From Rubeoparvulum massiliense (lineage in GTDB: Bacteria > Bacillota > Bacilli > Rubeoparvulales > Rubeoparvulaceae): a stretch of DNA of 64,000 nucleotides. A program made the translations under genes and the position numbers. This document shows, piece by piece, positions 18,108 to 26,747 of this stretch (positions are counted from its first letter, which is position 1; each line of letters starts with the position of its first letter). The notes under the pieces are model-generated. The model was not told the DNA's origin, searched no databases, and saw only the letters and a list, made by a program, of their open reading frames with translations. Location: assembly GCF_001049895.1 (NCBI RefSeq), contig NZ_CVPE01000004.1, forward strand, positions 1-64,000. Direction: 5' to 3'.

Positions 18108-19241
18108 TTATTCGAACTCTGATTTCATCCATTCTGTGATTTTTTGATGGACTACAGGAAGTGGCAGTTGCGCTAACTGGTCGATGGGAATAAAATGGTA
18201 CGCTCCCTTTATTTCATCAGACCACTGCTTCTCTACATCCATCTCCTCATCCCAGCGACACTGATAAACATGAACATTCCACTCCAGATGGCTAAACTGA
18301 TGGCGTAGCTTCATCACCTCATGGAGGTACAGAAGTTGAATGGCAAATTGCTTATCCACCCATTGGCTTAATTGCAAGCTATCTTCAGCCTCCCCATCAG
18401 GGTCAAGGAACATAGGGAACTCCCACATTTTTGCCAAGAGTCCTGAAGCGGGGCGTTGATGCAGGAGGACATGGGTGGCTGTTCGGATCACTGGGACAAA
18501 ATAGGTTTCATGGCGGACACGAATCTTCTTAATCTTGACCGGTAATCGTTCCGCTTGTCCAGCCTCTCTCCCTAAGCAATGCTGCTGAACGGGACAATTG
18601 CGACAAGCTGGATTCTTCGGCGTGCAGACCATGGCTCCTAGATCCATAATGGCTTGATTAAAGGCTCCTGGCCGCACCGGATCAATACAGTGTGCCACCA
18701 CCCACTCAATCTCCTTCTTGGTCTTGGTCTTTTCAATATCCTCAGCATAATTAAAAAGACGTGTAAATACTCGGAGTACATTGCCATCCACAGCAGGTGT
18801 AGGCTGTTGATAGGCCATACTCAGAATGGCTCCCCTGGTATAAGGACCAATGCCAGGGAGCTCACCGAGCTTCACTGGATCATCAGGTACTTGACTCCCA
18901 TACTCCGCGACCACCTCTTTCACAGCGTGATGAAGGTGACGAGCACGCGAGTAATAGCCTAATCCTTCCCATGCCTTAAGTACCTGCTCCTCAGGCGCCT
19001 CAGCCAAAGCCTCCATGGTAGGAAACTGTGACATAAAGCGTTGAAAATAGGGAATGACGGTGTCCACTCGTGTCTGCTGAAGCATGATCTCCGACACCCA
19101 AACCTTATAAGGCGTTGGTTTCTGGCGCCACGGTAAAACGCGCCCTTCTGTATCGTACCAATGTAGCAGATCCTTACGAAACTGTTGGATCTGATAACTT
19201 GCAATTTTCTCTTGTAATTCCTGTGCTACACTCTCTTTCAA
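18108..19241 (-). CDS. mutY: A/G-specific adenine DNA glycosylase MutY
   Basis: A 377-residue protein with the MutY layout: catalytic HhH-GPD domain (LPWR, LPGIGPYT, VDGNVLRVF with the catalytic Asp), a [4Fe-4S] loop CTPKNPACRNCPVQQHC, then a NUDIX-like C-terminal domain that recognises 8-oxoguanine. It removes adenine mispaired with 8-oxoG. The start is placed at TTG 19241 because GGAGGG precedes it by seven bases; an ATG at 19256 contains that site within it. In B. subtilis mutY (yfhQ) is also in the perR region. Confidence 0.95.
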   Translation of the reverse strand: MKESVAQELQEKIASYQIQQFRKDLLHWYDTEGRVLPWRQKPTPYKVWVSEIMLQQTRVDTVIPYFQRFMSQFPTMEALAEAPEEQVLKAWEGLGYYSRARHLHHAVKEVVAEYGSQVPDDPVKLGELPGIGPYTRGAILSMAYQQPTPAVDGNVLRVFTRLFNYAEDIEKTKTKKEIEWVVAHCIDPVRPGAFNQAIMDLGAMVCTPKNPACRNCPVQQHCLGREAGQAERLPVKIKKIRVRHETYFVPVIRTATHVLLHQRPASGLLAKMWEFPMFLDPDGEAEDSLQLSQWVDKQFAIQLLYLHEVMKLRHQFSHLEWNVHVYQCRWDEEMDVEKQWSDEIKGAYHFIPIDQLAQLPLPVVHQKITEWMKSEFE

Positions 19242-19280
19242 ACTGCTTCCCTCCATGCTGTATTGGACAATCCTTTGATC

Positions 19281-20171
19281 TTATTCGGAAACAGGTAGTG
19301 GTTGCTTCGCAAGATCTTCACGGAGCACTTTACTAGCTATGGGTACTGCATCTATCTGCTCCCCCTCTGTGGACCAACGGATCGCTCGATAATAGGCGTC
19401 ATGATAAAAGGTAAACCAAGCATTCTCTGCCATACCCGGCACCACCCATGCTTCCTTTGCTGCAATGGACGTCATGGGATAATCATCATAGGCCATCACC
19501 CAAAGGGAGGGACGATGAGCATGGGTTCCCATTAAATCACCCATATGTAATGCCACATCACCTGCACTAGCCATCCGAATGATCCCGTGTCCATCGCTAT
19601 GGCCACCGGTATGATGCATCGAGATACCTGACATGATCTCAAGTTCCTTTTCAAAGGTTACTACTTGATCTTGGATCGTCTCCCAGTTTTCCCGCCAATA
19701 GGTATTACGGGAACGTAGATTGGGAGAGCGCATCTCCTTCCATTCGATCTCACTGGTATAGATAGTAGCCCGTGGAAAAGTGCTACGATATTCGCCCTCA
19801 ACCAGTTCCGTTAGTCCGCTGGCATGATCAAAATGGAGATGGGTCATGAGCACCCCATCAATATCATTTACGGTTAATCCTAATTTTGCTAAGCTCTGAT
19901 GAATCTTTGATTCCTCGGTACAGCCATAGTTACGTCGAGCTTTTTCATTTAGTTTACCATTCCCAATCCCTGAATCAATCAGGAGATACTTTCCTTCATG
20001 CTGGATAAGAACCGGGTCCGTACGTAACTCAATTTGATCGAGATGATTAAATGGATATTTCCTACTCCAAAGCGGCTTGGGCACGACGCCAAACATAGCA
20101 CCACCATCAAGATGATTATTGCCACCATTTAACCAAGTTAACGAGAGTTTCCCTACTTGAAGCTGTTCCAT
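19281..20171 (-). CDS. ytnP: MBL-fold lactonase, YtnP-like
   Basis: A 296-residue metallo-beta-lactamase-fold enzyme with [10 protein letters not shown] (the HxHxDH metal motif), a later GGHSDGH and a buried Asp in HMGDLMG. The sequence pattern ([25 protein letters not shown]) is that of YtnP, a B. subtilis lactonase able to degrade acyl-homoserine-lactone-like signals. GAGGAGG precedes the ATG 20171; an ATG 18 bases upstream has none. It is monocistronic between helicase and mutY. Natural substrate inferred only. Confidence 0.85.
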   Translation of the reverse strand: MEQLQVGKLSLTWLNGGNNHLDGGAMFGVVPKPLWSRKYPFNHLDQIELRTDPVLIQHEGKYLLIDSGIGNGKLNEKARRNYGCTEESKIHQSLAKLGLTVNDIDGVLMTHLHFDHASGLTELVEGEYRSTFPRATIYTSEIEWKEMRSPNLRSRNTYWRENWETIQDQVVTFEKELEIMSGISMHHTGGHSDGHGIIRMASAGDVALHMGDLMGTHAHRPSLWVMAYDDYPMTSIAAKEAWVVPGMAENAWFTFYHDAYYRAIRWSTEGEQIDAVPIASKVLREDLAKQPLPVSE

Positions 20172-20258
20172 AAGATCCTCCTCAGCCATTTATAATTAGA
20201 ATCGAGTTCATCACCCAAATATATACTTTTGATGAATATTGTAGCATAAGTAAGGTAC

Positions 20259-20303
20259 AAAAAATATCGTCAAGGATCGAAAAATCAGATCCTTGACGAT
20301 ATT
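20259..20303 (-). terminator. Terminator after the DEAD-box helicase gene
   Basis: A perfect 16-bp stem (20263-20278 with 20288-20303) and a nine-base loop, followed on the minus strand by six T. It lies 18 bases beyond the helicase stop. Confidence 0.85.
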
Positions 20304-20320
20304 ACCTGCTGCAGCTTCTG

Positions 20321-21655
20321 TTATTTAGTTCGTGATGAAGCTCTTCCCGATCGCTTCCTTGTTTGATTTCTAGATTGACCACCTTGTTTACGTTGCGATT
20401 GTTCTCCCTTCAATCCAGCTTTACTACGGGATGTTGGCTTTCCCACTGTTGCCTTCTCTTTCACCGATTTCGATGGAGCTGGTCTCTTGCCCTGTGGACG
20501 TTGGCCAACGAGGGGAGGTGCAGTCTCAATTTCTCCACGGACTAAACGTTTCGCAAAGAACTTAATTCTCTTCTTTTCTATGAGATTCTGAAGCATCTTC
20601 TCCTGCTCTTCTGCTACAAGGACAACAGAGAGCCCCTCAGCCCCAGCACGCCCCGTACGTCCTGCTCGGTGAACATAGTAGTTAAGATCCTTGGGCAAGT
20701 CATAGCTAATAATGTGACTTACACCCTCGATATCGATCCCACGGGCTGCCACATCCGATGCGAGGAGGAACGGAAACTTTCCTGCGCGAAATTGCTCTAG
20801 GACCTTCTTCCGTTCCCGCGTATTCATATCTCCATGGATCATTCCTGTCTCAATGCCTCCATTGAGAAGGGCCTCATACACCGCTGCCATCTCTTCCTTT
20901 TTGCTCACAAAGATAATCCCTAAATAAGGTCGGTACTGCTGACATAGCTCCACCAGAATGGGTAAGCGATTACGATTCTTCGTTAGGAAATAGTGATGCT
21001 CAACGGTGGACGCAACCTGAGATTGATCCACTCGAACAATATAAGGTTGGTTCATCATCTTTTTTAAGAAACTTTCTAAGTTTTTGGGAATCGTAGCTGA
21101 GAAACAAAGAGTTTGATGCCCTCGTTTCATACTGCGATGGAGCTGCGCAATCTCTTCAAGAAAGCCCATCTCCACCATCTGATCCGCCTCATCAATCACG
21201 AAGGTACGTGCAGTATGGATGGAGAACCCTGACTCCACTAAATCCTTAATGCGTCCAGGTGTTCCAATTAAAATTTGAGGTGGCGTATTAAGCTGCCGTA
21301 GCTGACGCTCTCGATCAGTCCCACCCATCAACAGTTTAGCACGTAGAATCTCACCATTAGGCAGAGCAGTGATATATCGTTGAACCTCTCCATAGATTTG
21401 CTTCGCTAATTCCCGTGTAGGAGCGAGGACTATGAACTCAACTTCATCCTTCTTGCCCTGAAGATTATTGAGCAGTGGTAATAGATAGGCTAGTGTCTTC
21501 CCTGAACCAGTCTGGGATTGGGCTATAACGTCTCGTCCTTGTTGGATCAGGGGCATCACTTGGCTCTGTACTTCAGTGGGTTCGATGATACGCTGCTGTT
21601 TTAAGGCTTGTACTAAGCCCTCATGCAGTTTAAACGTCTCAAATCCTTGCTTCAT
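20321..21655 (-). CDS. DEAD-box ATP-dependent RNA helicase with basic tail
   Basis: A 444-residue helicase with motif I AQSQTGSGKT, DEAD in VIDEADQMVEMG, SAT in CFSATIPK and motif VI HRAGRTGRAG. The last 65 residues are rich in Lys, Arg, Ser and Gly and should bind RNA. Size and tail recall CshB (YqfR) of B. subtilis, which acts in ribosome assembly and cold adaptation. GGAGGAAATAAT before 21655 fixes the start, which lies 17 bases inside the end of the methyltransferase gene, so translation is probably coupled. Confidence 0.92.
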   Translation of the reverse strand: MKQGFETFKLHEGLVQALKQQRIIEPTEVQSQVMPLIQQGRDVIAQSQTGSGKTLAYLLPLLNNLQGKKDEVEFIVLAPTRELAKQIYGEVQRYITALPNGEILRAKLLMGGTDRERQLRQLNTPPQILIGTPGRIKDLVESGFSIHTARTFVIDEADQMVEMGFLEEIAQLHRSMKRGHQTLCFSATIPKNLESFLKKMMNQPYIVRVDQSQVASTVEHHYFLTKNRNRLPILVELCQQYRPYLGIIFVSKKEEMAAVYEALLNGGIETGMIHGDMNTRERKKVLEQFRAGKFPFLLASDVAARGIDIEGVSHIISYDLPKDLNYYVHRAGRTGRAGAEGLSVVLVAEEQEKMLQNLIEKKRIKFFAKRLVRGEIETAPPLVGQRPQGKRPAPSKSVKEKATVGKPTSRSKAGLKGEQSQRKQGGQSRNQTRKRSGRASSRTK

Positions 21656-22817
21656 TATTATTTCCTCCATCCTGATCTCGTGGTGGGCGTGGCCCATAGT
21701 ATTGATAGTAGTCACAGCGAATGCGCCCATTATACAACTTTCGTTTTTTCGTTGCAGGTTTGCCAAAGATTTCCTCAAACTCCTCATCAGCTGTGAAGAT
21801 GTAGAGGGACCATGTTGGAAATGAGCGTTCATAGGTTGCAGCGAGCTGCCGATAAATCATCCGGGCAGTTTCCACATCCTTCAGTCGCTCTCCATAGGGT
21901 GGATTACCCACAAGGTAGCCATAGGTGAGGTCGGTCCTTAGGTCAGCTACAGCCACTTGCTTAAACTTAATCAGATCAGCAAAGCCTGCTTCTTGGGCAT
22001 TATGATTAGCCAACTCAATGGTATCACGATCGATATCTGTCCCCATAATCTCTAATGGTTGATCGTATCGTGCCAAGTCTTCTGCTTCCTCTAATGCTTG
22101 ATCCCAGATCTCTTTCGGAAAGTTACGCCATGTTTGTGAGATAAAATTCCGATTAAAGCCTGGAGCGATGTTCTGTCCAATCAAGGCAGCCTCGATGGGA
22201 ATGGTTCCGGAGCCACAGAAGGGGTCATGGAAGGGGCGATCTGGCCTCCAGTTCGTAAGCTGAATCAGCGCAGCTGCCATGGTCTCCTTCAAGGGCGCCT
22301 CATTATGAAGCTGACGGTACCCTCGCTTATGTAACCCATCACCACTGGTATCGATGGAAAGAGTGGCTATATCCTTTAATAAGGAAACCTCAATTCGATA
22401 GAGGGGACCATCCTCAGGAAACCAAGGCATACCAAATTTCATTTTCATTTTTTCCACAATCGCTTTCTTCACGATGGCTTGGCAGTCGGAAACACTAAAT
22501 AATTGTGATTTCACAGACTTCCCGATCACAGGGAACTCCGCATTGCGTGGCAATATTTCGCCCCATGGTAAGGCCTTCGTCTGTTCAAACAGCTCATCAA
22601 AGCTGGTAGCACGGAATTGACCTACCTGCCATTTCACCCGATCTGCAGAGCGTAACCACAGATTGGCTCGAGCAATGCCTGCTGCATCAGCCTGGAACAT
22701 GACCTTGCCATTCTCAACCTCCACATTTTCATAGCCAAGATCTCGCACTTCCTTGGCGACAATTGCTTCTAGTCCAAATGCTGCCGTTGCAATTAATTGA
22801 TACTGATTTTCCTTCAT
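21639..22817 (-). CDS. THUMP-domain class I methyltransferase, RlmL/YpsC family
   Basis: A 392-residue protein: N-terminal THUMP-like RNA-binding domain, then a SAM-dependent methyltransferase domain with DPFCGSGT (SAM binding), a later IMGTDID motif and the NPPYGER motif of N6-adenine or N2-guanine methylation. B. subtilis YpsC (about 385 residues) and the N-terminal half of E. coli RlmL, which makes m2G2445 in 23S rRNA, are the closest known families. AAGGAGATGG precedes the ATG 22817. Coupled to the downstream helicase, which points to a ribosome-maturation unit. Confidence 0.9.
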   Translation of the reverse strand: MKENQYQLIATAAFGLEAIVAKEVRDLGYENVEVENGKVMFQADAAGIARANLWLRSADRVKWQVGQFRATSFDELFEQTKALPWGEILPRNAEFPVIGKSVKSQLFSVSDCQAIVKKAIVEKMKMKFGMPWFPEDGPLYRIEVSLLKDIATLSIDTSGDGLHKRGYRQLHNEAPLKETMAAALIQLTNWRPDRPFHDPFCGSGTIPIEAALIGQNIAPGFNRNFISQTWRNFPKEIWDQALEEAEDLARYDQPLEIMGTDIDRDTIELANHNAQEAGFADLIKFKQVAVADLRTDLTYGYLVGNPPYGERLKDVETARMIYRQLAATYERSFPTWSLYIFTADEEFEEIFGKPATKKRKLYNGRIRCDYYQYYGPRPPRDQDGGNNNEARI

Positions 22818-22930
22818 GCTGCCATCTCCTTCTCTACCTGGGGACACTGATGGATTCTAGTTTAGCTGGGGAAGGAAGAAACGTCAATTTTTTTCAGTAT
22901 AGAATCTACCCTTGTGATCTGAATCAGGTA

Positions 22931-22959
22931 TTGACTTCTCCGTTTTTGATCATTATCAT
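22931..22959 (+). promoter_or_regulatory. Promoter of tRNA-Thr
   Basis: TTGACT (22931-22936) and TATCAT (22954-22959) lie 17 bases apart and 24 bases ahead of the mature tRNA. Confidence 0.7.
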
Positions 22960-22983
22960 AATAATTGTCGTTTTTCTTTCGAT

Positions 22984-23059
22984 GCTGGTGTAGCTCAGCC
23001 GGTAGAGCACATCACTCGTAATGATGGGGTCGCAGGTTCGATTCCTGTCACCAGCACCA
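22984..23059 (+). tRNA. tRNA-Thr (anticodon CGT)
   Basis: A 76-base cloverleaf: acceptor GCTGGTG/CACCAGC with discriminator A and an encoded CCA, D stem GCTC/GAGC, anticodon stem CATCA/TGATG enclosing CTCGTAA, and T arm with TTCGATT. Anticodon CGT (23017-23019) reads ACG threonine codons. It is a single-gene unit with promoter before it and a terminator after it. Confidence 0.97.
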
Positions 23060-23097
23060 CTTCAAAAATCACAAGGGTTTCATCCTGATCAAATCAG

Positions 23098-23149
23098 CGA
23101 CTACTTTACTTTGTAGACTTAATCCGCAAAGTAAGAAGGTCGTTTTTTT
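23098..23149 (+). terminator. Terminator after tRNA-Thr
   Basis: An imperfect stem of about 16 bp (CGAC..TACTTTG at 23098-23113 with CAAAGTAAGAAGGTCG at 23127-23142), followed by seven T. Confidence 0.65.
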
Positions 23150-23150
23150 A

Positions 23151-24221
23151 TTATTCAAATGCTGAAAAGAACAGGAATAACTGCTTCAGCCAATGCTCCT
23201 TCCATCTCTCATACGCTTGAACTTGTAACCCTTGCGATTGAAGCTCACCAATACGAAGTGCCATGGCTTGAACACGCTGAAGTGCCTCTGTAGCAAGAAT
23301 AATTTGAGCCCTATATTGATCATGAAGTCTAGATAACCGCTTTGCTGCTGTTGTCTCAATGGTAGGATCGATACACTGGACAAATAGGTCGATCACTTCA
23401 TCAGTCTCACGGTCAGGAAGAATGACATGAGGAGTGGTACCATCGAGTACAGCCGTATTAAGGGCTGGAATGACTACCATATCGATACTGGAAGGATCAA
23501 AGCTACAATGATAGTATTCCACATCATGTCCGGCTAACTCTCCTGCTCTCCCTACTTTTTTTAATAACGTTGATTTTCCACTTCCCGAACGGCCATGGAG
23601 AATGTACCGTTTCATATTCTTAGTATTCTCTTCAATATAGTTCACTGCTCCTTCAGGTGTCGCAGCACCAAAAAAGAAGCAATAAGTTATAGGATCTTCC
23701 TTTTTCTTCGTATCTGCTTGAAAGATCTTGCCACATAGCTGCTCTGCAATCCGATCAGCTGTTGTAAAGTCCATGCTCTGCACATAAGTTTTCTCTCTCT
23801 GATGATGAAAACCTCGTGCAGCTGCTAAGTGATTTAACACCTGAGCCTCTTCTTCCTCCATTTCTCCTTGCAGTTGCGTGATTTCTTCGATATTCTGCTG
23901 GATCCACTCCAGATTCCAACAGTCATCTAGGTTTATCGCAGTTCCTTCAAGGTCTGGTGCATAGAGAATATCTATCATTGCAAACGAGTAGGCTGGTATG
24001 ACAAGGCCAACGATCTGTTCCCTAACTAGAGGGGTATGGAATATCCATATCTCCTCACCACTGGTCTTAATATGCTCGTAGAGAGCCTTTAGCAGTTCAT
24101 ATTGACCCACATCGGGATAATGCTCCAGCAGATAGAGATGTTGGATCCCGCGCAGTGCATCCTCTGTTAATCTTACAAACCCTTGGCTCGTATAAGCTCC
24201 AGCATAGAAGTGTTTCTCCAT
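23151..24221 (-). CDS. P-loop ATPase/nucleotide-kinase-like protein (PRK06851 type)
   Basis: A 356-residue cytoplasmic protein with a central Walker A, HGRSGSGKSTLLKK, around residue 210, and an N-terminal half with a weaker P-loop-like fold, a two-lobe pattern I associate with the PRK06851 family. Family members are conserved in Bacillales and Clostridia, with no established function; some annotations say ATP-binding or nucleotide kinase. GGTGG before the ATG 24221 supports that start, but the site is weak and 24236 is possible. It is convergent with the tRNA-Thr unit. Confidence 0.75.
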   Translation of the reverse strand: MEKHFYAGAYTSQGFVRLTEDALRGIQHLYLLEHYPDVGQYELLKALYEHIKTSGEEIWIFHTPLVREQIVGLVIPAYSFAMIDILYAPDLEGTAINLDDCWNLEWIQQNIEEITQLQGEMEEEEAQVLNHLAAARGFHHQREKTYVQSMDFTTADRIAEQLCGKIFQADTKKKEDPITYCFFFGAATPEGAVNYIEENTKNMKRYILHGRSGSGKSTLLKKVGRAGELAGHDVEYYHCSFDPSSIDMVVIPALNTAVLDGTTPHVILPDRETDEVIDLFVQCIDPTIETTAAKRLSRLHDQYRAQIILATEALQRVQAMALRIGELQSQGLQVQAYERWKEHWLKQLFLFFSAFE

Positions 24222-24309
24222 TTTACCACCATCCATTCAATACATTGCTATTCTGACGCCTATCATTACCCTATGTATCCACATAAAAAAAGTGAAGATA
24301 AAGCGGATC

Positions 24310-24341
24310 AAAAAAGATGAGGGGATATGCCTCATCTTTTT
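24310..24341 (-). terminator. Terminator after the first tatA
   Basis: A 12-bp stem AAAAAGATGAGG/CCTCATCTTTTT with a seven-base loop, functional in either direction. It ends eight bases before the tatA stop. Confidence 0.8.
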
Positions 24342-24348
24342 CATACAT

Positions 24349-24627
24349 TTATTCCTTGGTTACATCCTTAGCCTCACTATTCTCATTACTTGGAGAATCC
24401 GCTGTCATTGTGGAAGTGGTTGTAGAAACGTGATTTTCCGTTTTTTTACGCGGCGTAGTAGGAGTTGATTTTGGATCAATATCCTCCATAATTCCTCGAG
24501 TAGCCTTACGAAATTCTCGAACAGTTTTGCCAACAGTTCGACCTAGCTCTGGCAACTTACTCGGTCCAAATATGACAAGTGCAACGATAATAATAATAAT
24601 TAGTCCTGGCGTACCAATGTTTGCCAC
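24349..24627 (-). CDS. tatA: Twin-arginine translocase subunit TatA (first copy)
   Basis: A 92-residue protein with one N-terminal membrane helix (GLIIIIIVALVIF), then GPSKLPELGRTVGKTVREFRK, the amphipathic helix of TatA/E, and a polar Thr/Ser-rich tail. TatA forms the pore of the Tat system with TatC, which is not in the window. The start is a GTG at 24627, preceded by GGGAGGTG seven bases upstream. A second TatA is at 30380-30583. Which substrate each serves is unknown. Confidence 0.92.
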   Translation of the reverse strand: MANIGTPGLIIIIIVALVIFGPSKLPELGRTVGKTVREFRKATRGIMEDIDPKSTPTTPRKKTENHVSTTTSTMTADSPSNENSEAKDVTKE

Positions 24628-24781
24628 GCCAATCACCTCCCTTTTCATAAAGCAAAAGAGTATAGCTTGTCTACTTGAATAATAAGTAGACGTGGTTCAG
24701 GTGAAGCTTCATACCTCCTCTGAACCTTAGTCACACTTATTTTACCACAGTGTAGTAAATTTTTATGCCTTTCCATTCACG

Positions 24782-25870
24782 TCATGATTTTGTCATATTT
24801 AACTCCATCGAAGCTTTTTTACGCGCTCTCCATTTTTGACGAACACGTAATACTTGAAGATATGCACCACTCAGCAGAATAATAAAGAGAATTAAGTAGG
24901 AGAGAGGATGCTGCCAACGCCATAGCAAGGTTGCTGAGAATGAGAGAGAAAGTGAAATTAAAGGAGAGTAGACCCAGATTCGAATAATTCGGCGGGTAAC
25001 ATCCTTCTTCCAAATCCCTTTCCTTTCATTTCCCGCTGCAATGCCAAAGATCGCCATGGTCGTAGCTTGAGTTAATGGAACTGGCAGACCAAACCATGAG
25101 GAGATAATGACCAACGTTCCACTTGTAAAGGAGACAAGACTTCCCTGCATCAATGATAATTGAGTAATCTTCTTACCATTGGTTTCTAATACCCGCCCAC
25201 CTAGCCAAATTGCTCCGATAGATAAGCAGGACCCACCTAATAGGATGGCACTTGTGGAATGAATAAGTCCTGCTCCCACCAGTGGTCCAATGGCATTTGC
25301 CACATTATTCATACCTGCAGAAAATGCCTCATAGCAACCACAGCAAACGAGTAGCCATGCCAGAACCCTTCGTGTCCTTGCTGCTGGTAGATGCTGATAC
25401 AACCAGTCTTCCATCTTCGGAAGAAAACGATTCAGGCGACTGGCGATCAGAAATGCCATAAAGGGAATGATTAACCAAGTTGCGGTGATGAGTAGCAGTT
25501 TTCCGAGGTAGATCTGTTGATAGGCGAGACCTACTCCGACGATGGAGCCTACGGTCACTTCGCTCGTTGATAATGGAATCGCCATTAGATTAGCAACTGT
25601 AAGTGTGGTACATGCTGCAAGGAGGATAATTAAGGTCAATTCTACATTGAGTAGTTCTGAAGGGATAATGCCACTCCCCAATGTCTTTACAACCTCCCCG
25701 CCACCAAGAACCGCTCCTAAAAAAGCCATTACTGCAACGAAAAGTACCGCTTTTTTTCTGGTGGTTGCTCCACCTCCATATGCTCCCCCCATTGCTGCTG
25801 CTGTTCCACTTGCACCAATATTGATGGCAAAGAAACAAGCGACGAGAATCGCAAATATTGTCAACATCAT
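24782..25870 (-). CDS. PiT-family anion permease, CysP-like
   Basis: A 362-residue permease with 9 to 10 membrane segments and the duplicated PiT signature: FFAINIGASGTAAAMG in the first half and GMNNVANAIGPLVGAG in the second. The first form, and GGGEVVKTL with SGIIPSELL, resemble B. subtilis CysP, a PiT-type sulfate permease, more than phosphate transporters. Substrate could be sulfate or phosphate. Start placed at ATG 25870, after AAAGGGTGG. Sulfur-assimilation genes are not adjacent. Confidence 0.85.
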   Translation of the reverse strand: MMLTIFAILVACFFAINIGASGTAAAMGGAYGGGATTRKKAVLFVAVMAFLGAVLGGGEVVKTLGSGIIPSELLNVELTLIILLAACTTLTVANLMAIPLSTSEVTVGSIVGVGLAYQQIYLGKLLLITATWLIIPFMAFLIASRLNRFLPKMEDWLYQHLPAARTRRVLAWLLVCCGCYEAFSAGMNNVANAIGPLVGAGLIHSTSAILLGGSCLSIGAIWLGGRVLETNGKKITQLSLMQGSLVSFTSGTLVIISSWFGLPVPLTQATTMAIFGIAAGNERKGIWKKDVTRRIIRIWVYSPLISLSLSFSATLLWRWQHPLSYLILFIILLSGAYLQVLRVRQKWRARKKASMELNMTKS

Positions 25871-26049
25871 TACCACCCTTTGCTTGTTTCAACTAACAAC
25901 CCAACGGATTGATATTTTATCTTATAAACAATCCTCCTATCTTGTGACCAAAATCTCTGTATAATTGACCAGTTCTAGTGGGTATGGAAAAATAAGAGTA
26001 GGAAAAACTATCTACGGAGCGATGATCCGTGGTTAATCAAGGTGATACC

Positions 26050-26625
26050 ATGTCAAAAAAGAAGTTAGATATCACGCAAATTTTTGATGCTACAGAGCAA
26101 CTTTTATTGGAACGTGGTTATAGTGGTTTGAACTTCTCTGTTCTGTCAGATCGGCTTCATGTAGGACGAAGTACGCTGTATGAGTATTTTGCTAGCAAGG
26201 AAGAGTTGATCGTAGCTTACATGGATAATCTCCTGTCCATGGTGATACAGAGCTGTGAGGAGATCGATCCGGTAGCAAGCGGGATGGAGCAGCTCAAGGA
26301 GACAATCCGCTTATTCCTACAATCTTCGCAGATTCATCAGATCGGTGCCACAATCCCACTTGTCCAATGTAAGAATTCCCCCCAAATCATGAAGGCTTTA
26401 GCCCACTTACAGGAGCAGCATCAAGCCATCTATCGCTGGGTGTGTCAGGTTGTAGAAAGGGCGCAAGCTGAGGGTGGAATTCGTCGTGACCTACCAACAC
26501 CAATGATTGCAACACTGATAACACAGGCGATCAATATTCCTGCTAACCATCTCGATGGCTCTCAACGAGAGGAGCTTGTATTTGATATGATTCTTAACGG
26601 TATCGGCAATCGTCATCTTGACTAG
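26050..26625 (+). CDS. TetR/AcrR family transcriptional regulator
   Basis: A 191-residue regulator with an N-terminal TetR helix-turn-helix (LLLERGYSGLNFSVLSDRLHVGRSTLYEYFASKEEL, residues about 18-53) and a helical ligand domain. Directly ahead of an MMPL exporter in the same orientation, it probably represses that gene and itself. AAGGTGAT before 26050 chooses this ATG. A near-perfect palindrome sits between the two genes. Confidence 0.92.
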   Translation: MSKKKLDITQIFDATEQLLLERGYSGLNFSVLSDRLHVGRSTLYEYFASKEELIVAYMDNLLSMVIQSCEEIDPVASGMEQLKETIRLFLQSSQIHQIGATIPLVQCKNSPQIMKALAHLQEQHQAIYRWVCQVVERAQAEGGIRRDLPTPMIATLITQAINIPANHLDGSQREELVFDMILNGIGNRHLD

Positions 26626-26645
26626 ATTAGCAACACATGCAATAA

Positions 26646-26671
26646 TTATCCCGACACAAGTGTCGGGATAA
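26646..26671. promoter_or_regulatory. 26-base palindrome between tetR and the MMPL gene
   Basis: TTATCCCGACAC-AA-GTGTCGGGATAA: 12-bp perfect arms around two bases. There is no T run, so it does not look like a terminator. A TetR-family operator controlling the MMPL gene is the most likely reading, which is inference. Confidence 0.5.
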
Positions 26672-26747
26672 GGTTTGTTCTTCCCCTCTGGTGAGGAGCA
26701 TGGCCATCTCGAACATCTGAGAACAACCAGAAAGGAAGATCTTATTC

